Source: Nocardia jiangxiensis NBRC 101359 (GTDB taxonomy: Bacteria; Actinomycetota; Actinomycetes; Mycobacteriales; Mycobacteriaceae). Taken from it: 64,000 nucleotides of DNA. Positions 43,843 to 51,795 of the stretch are shown in pieces. Position 1 is the stretch's first letter. Every line of letters starts with the position of its first letter. Where the stretch lies: assembly GCF_000308615.1 (NCBI RefSeq), contig NZ_BAGB01000025.1, positions 87,400 through 151,399 on the forward strand, written 5' to 3'. The notes under the pieces are model-generated. The model saw nothing but the letters and a program-made list of their open reading frames with translations, had not been told where the DNA came from and ran no database searches. Position numbers and translations under genes: made by a program.

Positions 43843-44307
43843 TCACTTGATCACGGTAGTTGTCCGCAGGTGGCGACTCACATCGCCGACGAGGCGGATG
43901 CCGACGTGTCGCTCGAGGAAACGCCACTGCCCGTCGCGGTGCTCGAAGCGGTCGCGGTAGCGACCGGCGGCGACGGGTTGCAGCGGCAGGTCGGGCAGCG
44001 CTTGCAGCACGGTGACGTAGGAGCGTGCGATCGCCGTGCCGGCCTGTTCCTCGACCTCGATGGCGATATTGGACGTGAGGTGCTGGGTTCGCGGTGTGCC
44101 GTCGGCATAGACGATCAGAGTGTCCCGGAACATCTTCTCGATCGATTCCCGGCCGCTCACCGGCGTGCCGCTGCCGATGAAAGTGGCGTCCGCGAGCAGG
44201 AGACCGAGCCCGGCGAAATCGCCGTCGTCCACCAGCTCTGCGTAACGTGCGAGCAGGTTCTCGATGGCGCGGTGGCTCGACGCCAGGTCGGCGGAGGATG
44301 AGGGCAC
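43843..44307 (-). CDS. NTF2-like / SnoaL-like protein
   Basis: 154 residues: SHRAIENLLARYAELVDDGDFAGLGLLLADATFIGSGTPVSGRESIEKMF then a beta-rich half with GQWRFLERHV. It matches the SnoaL_4-type fold used by dehydratases, dioxygenase small subunits and many uncharacterised proteins. GTG 44307 was chosen because GGAGACGCCA precedes it; a start at 44394 gives 29 more residues. Two of the three SnoaL-like proteins of this type share no neighbours. Confidence 0.75.
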   Translation of the reverse strand: MPSSSADLASSHRAIENLLARYAELVDDGDFAGLGLLLADATFIGSGTPVSGRESIEKMFRDTLIVYADGTPRTQHLTSNIAIEVEEQAGTAIARSYVTVLQALPDLPLQPVAAGRYRDRFEHRDGQWRFLERHVGIRLVGDVSRHLRTTTVIK

Positions 44308-44434
44308 TGGCGTCTCCAAGTACGAGGGGCGATCATCGGCGTGTGCTGCCCGGATGGGCAATGAGGCCGTGGCCGCGCGGGTTGTGACGACCATCCTGCC
44401 GTGTCGATGGTATCCAGCGCGCGCAGTGTCGAGC

Positions 44435-44629
44435 TCAGCCGATACAGAACGCCGAGGAACCGGTCGACAGTAGGCAGCCCAGCGGATCCGGTGAGATGGT
44501 GAGTGGCTCCTGCGTCGGCGTGACGTGGAACGGCGTGTGTGCCGTGGCCGATCCCGCGCTCACACCGAGTGCTGCCGCGGCGAGCACTGCGGATACGCCC
44601 AGCGTGGCGAGAAGGTGATGATTCGGCAT
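44435..44629 (-). CDS. Small secreted protein
   Basis: 64 residues with signal peptide (MPNHHLLATLGVSAVLAAAALG, cleavage near ATAHT) leaving a mature peptide of about 34 residues with two cysteines (GCLLSTGSSAFCIG), which could form a disulfide loop. TTGGAGGCAGGA gives a strong ribosome site for ATG 44629. No family recognised. Confidence 0.65.
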   Translation of the reverse strand: MPNHHLLATLGVSAVLAAAALGVSAGSATAHTPFHVTPTQEPLTISPDPLGCLLSTGSSAFCIG

Positions 44630-44691
44630 TCCTGCCTCCAATTCTGTAGTCGCAGCTACCGATTTCCCGGTAGCAGACATCCAGAGGGAGA

Positions 44692-44722
44692 GCGGGCCGG
44701 GCAGTGTCACCGCCCGGCCCGC
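44692..44722 (-). terminator. Terminator after the Dps-like gene
   Basis: GCGGGCCGGGC and GCCCGGCCCGC form a perfect 11-bp stem with a 9-nt loop, 21 bp beyond the stop at 44744. Confidence 0.75.
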
Positions 44723-44743
44723 CCGGACGCTATCGACTGACGA

Positions 44744-45229
44744 TCATTTCGGCACGGTCGCCACCTGCGCCTGCCACATCCAGTGCAGTTGCTCGAGTCG
44801 GGCGGAAATGCCGATGAACAGGTCCTGTGTGACGGGATCGGCCTTGTCGGTGGCGTCGATGCGCTCGCGGAGTCGCGCGATGACCGCCGCCAGATTCGCG
44901 ACGATCGCCTCGATGACGGCGGCATCGGGCTGCCAGCCCTCGTTGAAACCGATCGCTGAGGATTGCTCGGCCACCGTCCGCGCACGTCCGTCCGGGCCGA
45001 CTCCGATCGCCGTGGCCCTCTCGGCAACGCTATCAGTGAAATCCCTTGCAGCGGTGACTAGTTCGTCCAACGCGAGGTGGACGGATCGGAAGCTCGGTCC
45101 GATGACGTTCCAGTGCGCCTGCTTGGCGATCAGTGAAAGATCGATCAGATCCACCACGGTGCCGCGCAAGGCATCCCCGGCGATTCGCTGCTGTTCGTCG
45201 TCGAGCGTGCTGGTGATCGGTTCCGGCAT
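44744..45229 (-). CDS. Dps/ferritin-like stress protein
   Basis: 161 residues, a four-helix ferritin-like fold: LIDLSLIAKQAHWNVIGPSFRSVHLALDELVTAARDFTDSVAERATAIG carries the Dps ferroxidase ligands (His of KQAHWN, His/Asp/Glu of VHLALDEL). Dps proteins store iron, remove peroxide and can bind DNA. ATG 45229 with AGGAGGTACC. It lies 39 bp downstream of the CsbD-like gene on the same strand, a common stress pairing. Confidence 0.88.
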   Translation of the reverse strand: MPEPITSTLDDEQQRIAGDALRGTVVDLIDLSLIAKQAHWNVIGPSFRSVHLALDELVTAARDFTDSVAERATAIGVGPDGRARTVAEQSSAIGFNEGWQPDAAVIEAIVANLAAVIARLRERIDATDKADPVTQDLFIGISARLEQLHWMWQAQVATVPK

Positions 45230-45268
45230 GCCCGGTACCTCCTGTTCGGTCGAGATCGGTGAATCGCG

Positions 45269-45511
45269 TTACCGGTCGTGCTCGTAACCGGCTTGGCGAT
45301 TCCGGGCGATCTCCGCGTCCAGACGAGCCTTTTCGGCTTCCGCGTCCTTCTGGGCGGCGGTGCGCTGGGCCCGCGCCTTGTCCTGTTGCGCATGGCCCTC
45401 GGCTTCGAGGTTCTCGTCCTCGATGATGACCCCGGCGACCTCCTTGGCCTTGCCTTTCACGTCATCGACGACACCTTCGATCGCATCGCGAGGACCGTTG
45501 TTGTCTTGCAC
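45269..45511 (-). CDS. CsbD-like small stress protein
   Basis: 80 highly charged residues: DAIEGVVDDVKGKAKEVAGVIIEDENLEAEGHAQQDKAR followed by an Ala/Glu/Arg helix. The first half fits CsbD-like proteins (general-stress, sigma-B-type regulon). GGAGGTAATT sits before a GTGGTG pair; the second GTG (45511) gives the better spacing. Upstream of Dps on the same strand. Confidence 0.7.
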   Translation of the reverse strand: MQDNNGPRDAIEGVVDDVKGKAKEVAGVIIEDENLEAEGHAQQDKARAQRTAAQKDAEAEKARLDAEIARNRQAGYEHDR

Positions 45512-45762
45512 CACAATTACCTCCGGTGTGGGGGTACTTCGACGGGCACGTGAGCTGAACCCGTACGTCGGCGCTACCCGTGGATTCGGTACTAAATCGT
45601 GGATCGTTCGTGGTCTATGCCACTGAACTTCTCGGACCGTTCGACTTCCGGCACACGGGTATCGCCAGGTATCTGCTACACCGGCGAAAACCACGCCGCC
45701 GCAACACTATTGGGGATCGCTGTCATGGGTGGGTCCGGGCGAGGACGCACCCCGGCAAAGAT

Positions 45763-46461
45763 CTAGACGCTGTCGGCGCTTGTCTCCGAGGCTCGTTCGT
45801 GCACGGTCAGCAGGATGTGATCGAATTTCGTGCGCAAGCCGCCGGTGTTCGAGTCCAGCTGTTTCGCGTCTTCGACCAGTTGCGCGGCGAGATCGCGCAG
45901 TTTGAAGTTGGTCTGCTGGGAACGCCACTTGAGCACGGCGAAAGCCTGTTCGGAGTTCAGGTTGTAGACCAAGGTCAAAATGCCTTTGGCCTGTTCGATG
46001 GCCGCCCGGTTGGCGATGACGTCGGGCAGGGCGTCACTGAGGGTTTCGTTGCGTTCCTGCTCGAGTGCGTCGCTGAGGTCGACGTAGTACCCGGTTGCCC
46101 CGATGACCGCCCCGTCGTCGTCGGTCTCGTACTCGACGATGACGATCATTTCGCGCACTTCGCCGTCGGTATCGATGATGCGGTGCCGACCACAGAACGG
46201 CTCGCCGCATTCGGTGAACTTCTCGAGCACCGCCTCGAAGGCGGCTCGGTCGTCGGGGTGCTGATGTGACAACAGCAGTTCCGTGGTCGGCTCGACGGCG
46301 CCGGGCTCGTAGCCGAACATGCGCGCCAACTCGTCGGACCATTCCCATCGCTGCTCGACGAGGGAGAATCTGAACTCGCCCGCGTTGGAGCACGGCTCGT
46401 TGCCGATCACGCTGCCGAGCGCCGTCACGAGTTGCGGATCGACCTGTTCATCGCCGGTCAT
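45763..46461 (-). CDS. PAS-ANTAR regulatory protein
   Basis: 232 residues. PAS/PAC domain (about 30-135: FSLVEQRWEWSDELARMFGYEPGAVEP, HPDDRAAFEAVLEKF, IVEYETDDDGAVIGATGYYVDLSD) then an ANTAR domain (about 150-205: IANRAAIEQAKGILTLVYNLNSEQAFAVLKWRSQQTNFKLRDLAAQLV). ANTAR proteins bind paired RNA hairpins to prevent termination. ATG 46461. It is near the Dps/CsbD pair, suggesting a stress role. Confidence 0.88.
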   Translation of the reverse strand: MTGDEQVDPQLVTALGSVIGNEPCSNAGEFRFSLVEQRWEWSDELARMFGYEPGAVEPTTELLLSHQHPDDRAAFEAVLEKFTECGEPFCGRHRIIDTDGEVREMIVIVEYETDDDGAVIGATGYYVDLSDALEQERNETLSDALPDVIANRAAIEQAKGILTLVYNLNSEQAFAVLKWRSQQTNFKLRDLAAQLVEDAKQLDSNTGGLRTKFDHILLTVHERASETSADSV

Positions 46462-46673
46462 CGTCACAGTATCCGCCCTGGTGGTCCGATCGGCGACGCT
46501 CAGGGGCGGATTCCTTGTGCTGGAAACGGTGCGGTTTGTCCGGATCGGTCCGGCAGGGACTGCGCAAGGTAATCGGCTATCGGCAGGGATGGCGCTCACG
46601 TCGGCGTATTTCGTTGCCGGATAGGGAAATCCACGGCCGACGTGTCGACTTCGAGAACTGCTCGCGGCGGCGC

Positions 46674-46862
46674 TCAGTCCGCGCGGCGGACCTCGACGCC
46701 GGTCACCGCCGTGATCTCGGTGGCGCGGGCCTCCGGGAGGCCGTCGTCGGTCACCACCAGGTCCAGTTCGTCCAGGCCGAGGATGCGGTATCGGCCGAAC
46801 GTGCCGTACTTCGAGCTGGCCGCGACCAGGACCGACGTGCTCGCGGCGGCGACCGCTGTGGC
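46674..46862 (-). pseudogene. DeoR/GlpR-family regulator, C-terminal fragment
   Basis: The minus strand encodes about 60 residues ending VAASSKYGTFGRYRILGLDELDLVVTDDGLPEARATEITAVTGVEVRRAD, split in the middle by no stop, which is the end of a DeoR-family sugar regulator (normal length about 250). The HTH and most of the sensor domain are gone; the frame abuts the GntP fragment near 46862. Confidence 0.7.
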
Positions 46863-47516
46863 TCGCGCTCGGCGTGGTGCTGCTGCCGCCGGTACTACTG
46901 GTGATCGGCGCGTTCGGTGTCGACAACACCTCCGGACACGGTGTGGCGCACACGATCTTCTCGTTCTGCGACGACCCCGCGGTGGCGTTGCTGCTGTCGG
47001 TCCTGGTCGCGATGTTCGGGCTGGGCAGGACCTCGCGGATGGGTGTCGTGCAACTGCAGGGGATCGCGACGAGCGGGCTGAAGACCGTCGGACCGGTGCT
47101 GCTGATCGTGGGCGCGGGCGGCGGCCTGGCCAAGATGCTGTCCAAGACCGGTGTCAGCAACGTGATCGTGGACTTCGCGCAGGGAGGGCTGGCACATCCC
47201 GGCGCTGGTGCTGGCGTGGGTCGTCGCGGCGCTGCTGCGGATCTGCCTGGGCTCGGCGACGGTGTCCACGGTCACCGCGGCGGGCATCGTCGCGCCGATC
47301 GCGGCGGCGGACCCCGCGCTGTCGCCGGAGCTGCTGGTGCTCGCGACCGCGTCCGGCTCGGTCATGCTCTCGCATGTCAACGACTCCGGATTCTGGTTGT
47401 TCAAGGAGTACTTCCAGCTGTCGGTCAAGCAGACCTTGCGGACCTGGACCCTGATGCTTTCGCTCCAGTCGATGATCGGACTCGCGGGCGTACTGGTGCT
47501 GTCACTGTTCGTGTGA
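46862..47516 (+). pseudogene. Gluconate permease GntP, C-terminal fragment with frameshift
   Basis: Two frames together give the last half of a GntP-type transporter: LLPPVLLVIGAFG, VALLLSVLVAMFGLG, GPVLLIVGAGGGLAKMLSKTGVSNVI, then after a frameshift near 47190 HIPALVLAWVVAALLRICLGSATVSTVTAAGIVAPI, SGSVMLSHVNDSGFWLFKEYF and the final helix ending LVLSLFV. The first ~240 residues are missing and no start exists. A decayed gluconate uptake gene. Confidence 0.8.
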
Positions 47517-47533
47517 GCACTGAGCACCCCGGG

Positions 47534-47569
47534 TGCCCACCGGCGCGTCACGAGCGTCGCCGGTGGGCA
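47534..47569. terminator. Bidirectional terminator, GntP remnant / TetR
   Basis: TGCCCACCGGCG and CGCCGGTGGGCA form a perfect 12-bp stem, 12-nt loop, between converging reading frames. Confidence 0.7.
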
Positions 47570-47583
47570 TTCGTCATCCCGGC

Positions 47584-48225
47584 TCACCTGTCGGTGAGGT
47601 GTGCGAGCGGCGTGATGACGCGTTCGGCGATATCGGGTGGCCAGCGGAAAGCGGGGGAGACCAGTCGCTGGTGGGCCAGACCGTGTAGGCCGATCCACAG
47701 TGCGATCGTGTCGGCGGACGGGTCGGTGCTGGTGGCGCAGCCGGCGTTCACGCAGCTCTCGAGGGCTCTGCCGAGTCGCCGCATACAAGCCTGGCCGAGT
47801 GTGGCCAGGTCCTCCTCGCTCACGGAACTCTCGTTGGGATCGGGCGCCCACGATCCCGCGAACATGATGCGGTAGCGGCCCGGATGGGCCTGTGCGTATT
47901 CGAGGTATCCGCGCCACAGGGCCGTCAGCTGCGCGCGGGGGGTGTCGTCGGCGGCGTCCATGGCCGCGCCCAGCCATTCGTCCAGTTCGGTGAAGGCGCT
48001 GCGCACCACGGCCAGCACGATGGCGGGCTGGTCGGGGAAGTGCCGGTAGATCGATGGGGCGGCGATCCCGACGCGACGGGCCACCGACCGCAGGGTGATG
48101 ACGTTCGCGTCGCCGTTCTCGTCGATCATCTCGGCTGCTGTCGTCACGATCTCCTCGCGTAGGCGGCCGCCTTCGCCGCGGCGGTTGCGAACGCGGGTCC
48201 GGGTGGTTGATGCGTCGTCTGCCAT
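47584..48225 (-). CDS. TetR/AcrR family regulator (WHG type)
   Basis: 213 residues. HTH ITLRSVARRVGIAAPSIYRHFPDQPAIVLAVV and WHG-type C-terminal domain (ALWIGLHGLAHQRL). It diverges from the quinone-reductase-like gene, whose spacer carries inverted and direct repeats, so it likely controls both. Confidence 0.87.
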   Translation of the reverse strand: MADDASTTRTRVRNRRGEGGRLREEIVTTAAEMIDENGDANVITLRSVARRVGIAAPSIYRHFPDQPAIVLAVVRSAFTELDEWLGAAMDAADDTPRAQLTALWRGYLEYAQAHPGRYRIMFAGSWAPDPNESSVSEEDLATLGQACMRRLGRALESCVNAGCATSTDPSADTIALWIGLHGLAHQRLVSPAFRWPPDIAERVITPLAHLTDR

Positions 48226-48245
48226 GTCATCACCTTACGTCGAAA

Positions 48246-48307
48246 AACTTACAGCTGTTATCTCTTGTGCAAATGAGGAAACAGTCGTAGCTTTACAGTC
48301 GTAAGTT
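48246..48307. promoter_or_regulatory. Operator region with inverted and direct repeats
   Basis: AACTTACAGCTGT (48246-48258) is matched in inverted form by ACAGTCGTAAGTT (48295-48307), 11 of 13 positions. ACAGTCGTA also occurs twice in direct order (48281, 48295). Spacer of the TetR / dehydrogenase pair. Confidence 0.5.
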
Positions 48308-48332
48308 GAAGCTGAACGGATCGGAACCGCAT

Positions 48333-49388
48333 ATGAGCAACAACATCGTCACCAGCAATATCACCGAGATCGTGCTGCCCGGGAAGGTCGAACCGGAGGG
48401 GTTGCAGGTCACCACCCGCGACCTTCCCTCGCCGGACAAGGGGCAGGTCGTGCTGCGCATGGAGGCGACCGGCGTCTCGTTCGCCGAGCAGCAGATGCGC
48501 CGCGGCAAGTACTTCGACCAGCCGCCGTTTCCGTTCGTGCCCGGCTACGACGTGGTCGGCACCGTGACCGCGGTCGGCCCGGAGGCCGATGCCGCGCTCG
48601 TCGGACGTCGGTTCGCCGCGATCACCAAGACCGGCGCATGGGCCAGCCACCTGCTCGTCGACGCCACCGACCTGCTGCCCGTGCCGCAGGACATGGATCC
48701 CGCGGCTGTGGCGACCGTGCTGGTCAACGGGATCACCGCATGGCAGACGCTGCATCGCACCGCCGAGGTTCGCTCCGGCGGAACCATCGTGGTGCTCGGT
48801 GCGAACGGCGGCGTCGGGTCGACACTCGTGCAACTGGCCCGGCACGCCGGGATCAGCGTCATCGGCACGGCGTCGCCGCGTCACCACGCCACGCTGTGTG
48901 AACTGGGCGTCACCCCGGTCGACTACCGCGACCCGCAGATGTACGACCGGATTCGGCAGATCGCACCGGACGGCGTGGACGCGGTGTTCGATCACATCGG
49001 CGGTCCCGGGGTGAGCGAGTCGTGGCGGCTGCTGCGCCGGGGCGGCACGCTCGTGTCCTACGGCACCGCGGCGACCAAGGACGAGGTCGGCAGTTCCCAG
49101 CTGCCGGTGCTGAAGCTGTTCGGGCAGCTCGCGATGTGGAACTTCTTGCCCAACGGCAGATCCGCGCACTTCTACAATTTCTGGGCCGGACACCGTTGCC
49201 CGAACTCGTTCCAGGCCCGGCTGCGTGAGGACCTCACCCAGGTGCTGCAACTGATGGCCGAGGGCGCTCTCACCCCGCAGATCGCCGCGCAGTTCCCGCT
49301 GACCGAGGCTGTCGCAGCGCTGACGCTCGCCGAATCCCGCACCGTCGCAGGCAAAGTCGTCATCGTGCCCGACGTCGACCAGGCGTGA
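48333..49388 (+). CDS. Zinc-independent MDR quinone-oxidoreductase-like enzyme
   Basis: 351 residues: ATGVSFAEQQMRRGKYFDQPPFPFVPGYDVVGTV, then Rossmann motif VVLGANGGVGSTLVQLARHAG and VDAVFDHIGGPGV. Catalytic zinc ligands are absent, so it is a quinone reductase/enoyl-type NADPH enzyme, perhaps detoxifying electrophiles. ATG 48333; no clear Shine-Dalgarno. Divergent from TetR. Confidence 0.87.
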   Translation: MSNNIVTSNITEIVLPGKVEPEGLQVTTRDLPSPDKGQVVLRMEATGVSFAEQQMRRGKYFDQPPFPFVPGYDVVGTVTAVGPEADAALVGRRFAAITKTGAWASHLLVDATDLLPVPQDMDPAAVATVLVNGITAWQTLHRTAEVRSGGTIVVLGANGGVGSTLVQLARHAGISVIGTASPRHHATLCELGVTPVDYRDPQMYDRIRQIAPDGVDAVFDHIGGPGVSESWRLLRRGGTLVSYGTAATKDEVGSSQLPVLKLFGQLAMWNFLPNGRSAHFYNFWAGHRCPNSFQARLREDLTQVLQLMAEGALTPQIAAQFPLTEAVAALTLAESRTVAGKVVIVPDVDQA

Positions 49389-49686
49389 GCGTCGCGACTC
49401 GATCGCGCCCGCCCACCGCCCGCTGACCGGCAGCTGTCAACGCCGCCGCCCCGAGTGCGACCTCACCGTACATCGGTACCTGCCCGGCCATCCGCGCCGA
49501 ATCTCCCTGGCCTGCAAGATATTCCATCGGTCGAGCCACTCGCGAACGAACTCCGTATCTCCCCGATCGAGCGATATCTTTCCTCGATGGAGCGCCATCA
49601 TCGCGCCCGCTGTTCGTCCACGCATGTCAAGCCCCGTTGTTCGTCCTCGCGTGCACACGTGCGCGCTGTTCCAGGAGACATCCACG
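49389..49686. other. Intergenic region, no gene recognised
   Basis: Nearly 300 bp between the dehydrogenase and the membrane protein. Frames through it are short and Arg-rich on both strands. I see no hairpin or repeat worth naming. Confidence 0.4.
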
Positions 49687-50271
49687 ATGACCACCGCATT
49701 CGCCGTCCCCGCCGACACCACCGCCGCCCGGATCGATAACCGCGCCACCTACATCAGCTTCGGACTCGCCTACATCATCGGACACGGCACCGCGGCCCTG
49801 TCCCGCGGCGACGACCCGCTGGTCGAGCTGCCCGGGTGGCTACCGACGACCCTGCTGTTCCTCGGCCTCGCGATCGGCACCGTCTTCGCCACCATCGCCG
49901 CCCTGCGCTCCCAGCAGGGCGCCACTCAACCGGAAGTACTCAGCGCCAGGCTTCTCGGCCTCGCCTGGATCGTGGCGTTCGCCGCCTTGTTCCTGGCCAT
50001 CACCGGCCTCACGGCCAGCATCGACGCCCCCGACCTGGCCAACGTGCTGTGGCCTGCCGGTTCGGGCCTCATGGTCGGATTGATCTACATCGCCGAAGGC
50101 GCCCACCGCCGCAACACCCTGCACTACGGCCTGGGCGCCTGGCTGGCGCTGGTTTCCACCTTCGCGTGCTTCTTCACTCCTCCCGGCTTCTTCACCATCC
50201 TGGCCGTCCTCGGCGGCGGCGGATACGCCCTCGCGACCATCCTGGAATCCCGCCGCCTCATCAACGAATGA
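49687..50271 (+). CDS. Hypothetical six-helix membrane protein
   Basis: 194 residues with about six hydrophobic segments (YISFGLAYIIGHGTAAL, LPTTLLFLGLAIGTVFATIAAL, LLGLAWIVAFAALFLAITGL, LWPAGSGLMVGLIYIAEGA, GAWLALVSTFACFF, TILAVLGGGGYALATIL). Small soluble loops only. No family identified; ABC-2-type permease labels exist for similar proteins without evidence. CAGGAGACATCCACG precedes ATG 49687. Confidence 0.75.
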   Translation: MTTAFAVPADTTAARIDNRATYISFGLAYIIGHGTAALSRGDDPLVELPGWLPTTLLFLGLAIGTVFATIAALRSQQGATQPEVLSARLLGLAWIVAFAALFLAITGLTASIDAPDLANVLWPAGSGLMVGLIYIAEGAHRRNTLHYGLGAWLALVSTFACFFTPPGFFTILAVLGGGGYALATILESRRLINE

Positions 50272-50393
50272 TGCGGTAGCGCAACATCATCGGAAGTCGA
50301 CCCCGTGGACCGTCACGGCATCCGCAAATCGGTGCCGCATCGTCATCGGCCGCTCTCAGCACTTGCCGGAGAGCGGCCGATGACGTTTGGTCG

Positions 50394-50771
50394 ATGTCCG
50401 TTGATCCTGGGCGGCAGGGTGTTTCGACGGAATCCGATGCCGTCCGGCGGACCTACCGAATCGTCGTCGAATACCGTTCCAGGACTGTGAGTTTCGGCCC
50501 GAAAGATCTCACGACGTGCAGATTCATCGGCGGACGTCCGCAGGAGATCGACAAGCAGTTCTGCTCGCTCACCGCTTACCCGGACGGCAGCGTGGGCATC
50601 GAATGGGCTCTGCCGGTGCGGATCGCTGTGCTGAAACGAACGGTGATCCCGCCCGAGCCTACGGGCGACGACGTTCTCATCGCGTGCGGAGTCGCCGCCG
50701 CGTTCGGGACGGGATCGTTGTCGTTGACCTCCATCGTGATGGGCCTGGTGTCGTCGGTATTTCCCACCTGA
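50394..50771 (+). CDS. Hypothetical protein
   Basis: 125 residues. TYRIVVEYRSRTVSFGPKDLTTCRFIGGRPQEIDKQFCSLTAYPDGSVGIEWALPVRI looks like a folded beta domain; a hydrophobic C-terminus follows. The start is uncertain (ATG 50394 has no clear ribosome site). Codon bias is normal for the region, which is the main support. Confidence 0.5.
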   Translation: MSVDPGRQGVSTESDAVRRTYRIVVEYRSRTVSFGPKDLTTCRFIGGRPQEIDKQFCSLTAYPDGSVGIEWALPVRIAVLKRTVIPPEPTGDDVLIACGVAAAFGTGSLSLTSIVMGLVSSVFPT

Positions 50772-50786
50772 GCGGGCGCGCGGATC

Positions 50787-51773
50787 TCAATCGGCGTGTG
50801 CGCGAATGCGATCCGCTGCCTCGTCCAATGCGGCTGTGCCGGGCTTGTGCCGGGTCAGGGTGGGCAGGACGAGCAGGCGTTCGCCGTCGGGGCGGCGGTG
50901 AGTGCGCAGGGGCGTTTGCAGGTGGGGGCGGGGTCCTACCTCGAGGAATATCGTTTCGGTTCGGGCAGCGCGTTCGGCGGCCTGCCGCAGCAGGGTGGTG
51001 GTGACGAAATGTTGCGTCCAGTACTCGACGTCCAGGCCGTCGGCGTCGATGTGGTCGCCGGTCACCGTGGAGATCATCGGGATCGTGGCCGGTGCGGTCT
51101 GCACGTGATCCATCTGCTGTCGGAACACGACGCCGACACCCGCCATGAGCGTCGAGTGGTAGGGGTACGGAAATTCCTCGAGTACGCGGTAATACACGCC
51201 CTCGCGGGCGAGTTGGGTGCCCAGGTCGTCCAATGCGGCACCGGTGCCCGCGAGCAGTACTCCGCCCTCGGACATGACGACGGCGATCTGGATGTCGCCG
51301 TGCGAGCCGGCGACGATGTCCTGTGCGCGCTCCTCGGAGATGGCTGCGGTCGCTGTTCCGCCGATTCCGTTGGCGGCCTTCAATGCGAGCGCCGAGGCGG
51401 CGACGAGTCGGCACGCTTCGGGGAGTGTGAGGATCCCCGAAGCCGTTGCGGCGGCGTATTCACCGAAACTGACGCCGACGGTCACCGAGGGAGCGATGCC
51501 TCGTTCGGCCAGTGCGCGGATCAGTCCGAACTGGACCGCGAAGATGGCGGGTCCGCCGAGGGTGAGGTTCCGATAGTCGCCGGTCCGTGCGGATTTCAAC
51601 TGCTCCTCGACGGACCAGTCCAGATGGTTGTCGAAGTGTCCGGACACCTCGTGCACCGCGTCCCGGAACGTCGCGTCCTCGTGCATCAGCGCCACCCCCA
51701 TGCCTTCCCACAGGGCGCCGTACCCGGAGAAGATATAGGCGACGCGGCCGGCCGGACGGTCGATAGCTGTCAT
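50787..51773 (-). CDS. Stand-alone acyltransferase (malonyl-CoA:ACP transacylase-like)
   Basis: 328 residues. VAYIFSGYGALWEGMG opens the AT fold; the nucleophile elbow is GVSFGEY in place of GHSxGE, and the catalytic-His stretch is YPYHSTLM. The elbow Ser remains, the preceding His does not. It lies 22 bp downstream of the MmpL gene on the same strand and opposite the PKS genes, so it may load or edit the PKS/ACP. ATG 51773 has AAGGAG upstream. Confidence 0.83.
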   Translation of the reverse strand: MTAIDRPAGRVAYIFSGYGALWEGMGVALMHEDATFRDAVHEVSGHFDNHLDWSVEEQLKSARTGDYRNLTLGGPAIFAVQFGLIRALAERGIAPSVTVGVSFGEYAAATASGILTLPEACRLVAASALALKAANGIGGTATAAISEERAQDIVAGSHGDIQIAVVMSEGGVLLAGTGAALDDLGTQLAREGVYYRVLEEFPYPYHSTLMAGVGVVFRQQMDHVQTAPATIPMISTVTGDHIDADGLDVEYWTQHFVTTTLLRQAAERAARTETIFLEVGPRPHLQTPLRTHRRPDGERLLVLPTLTRHKPGTAALDEAADRIRAHAD

Positions 51774-51795
51774 GGCTCGATGCTCCTTCGAAATA

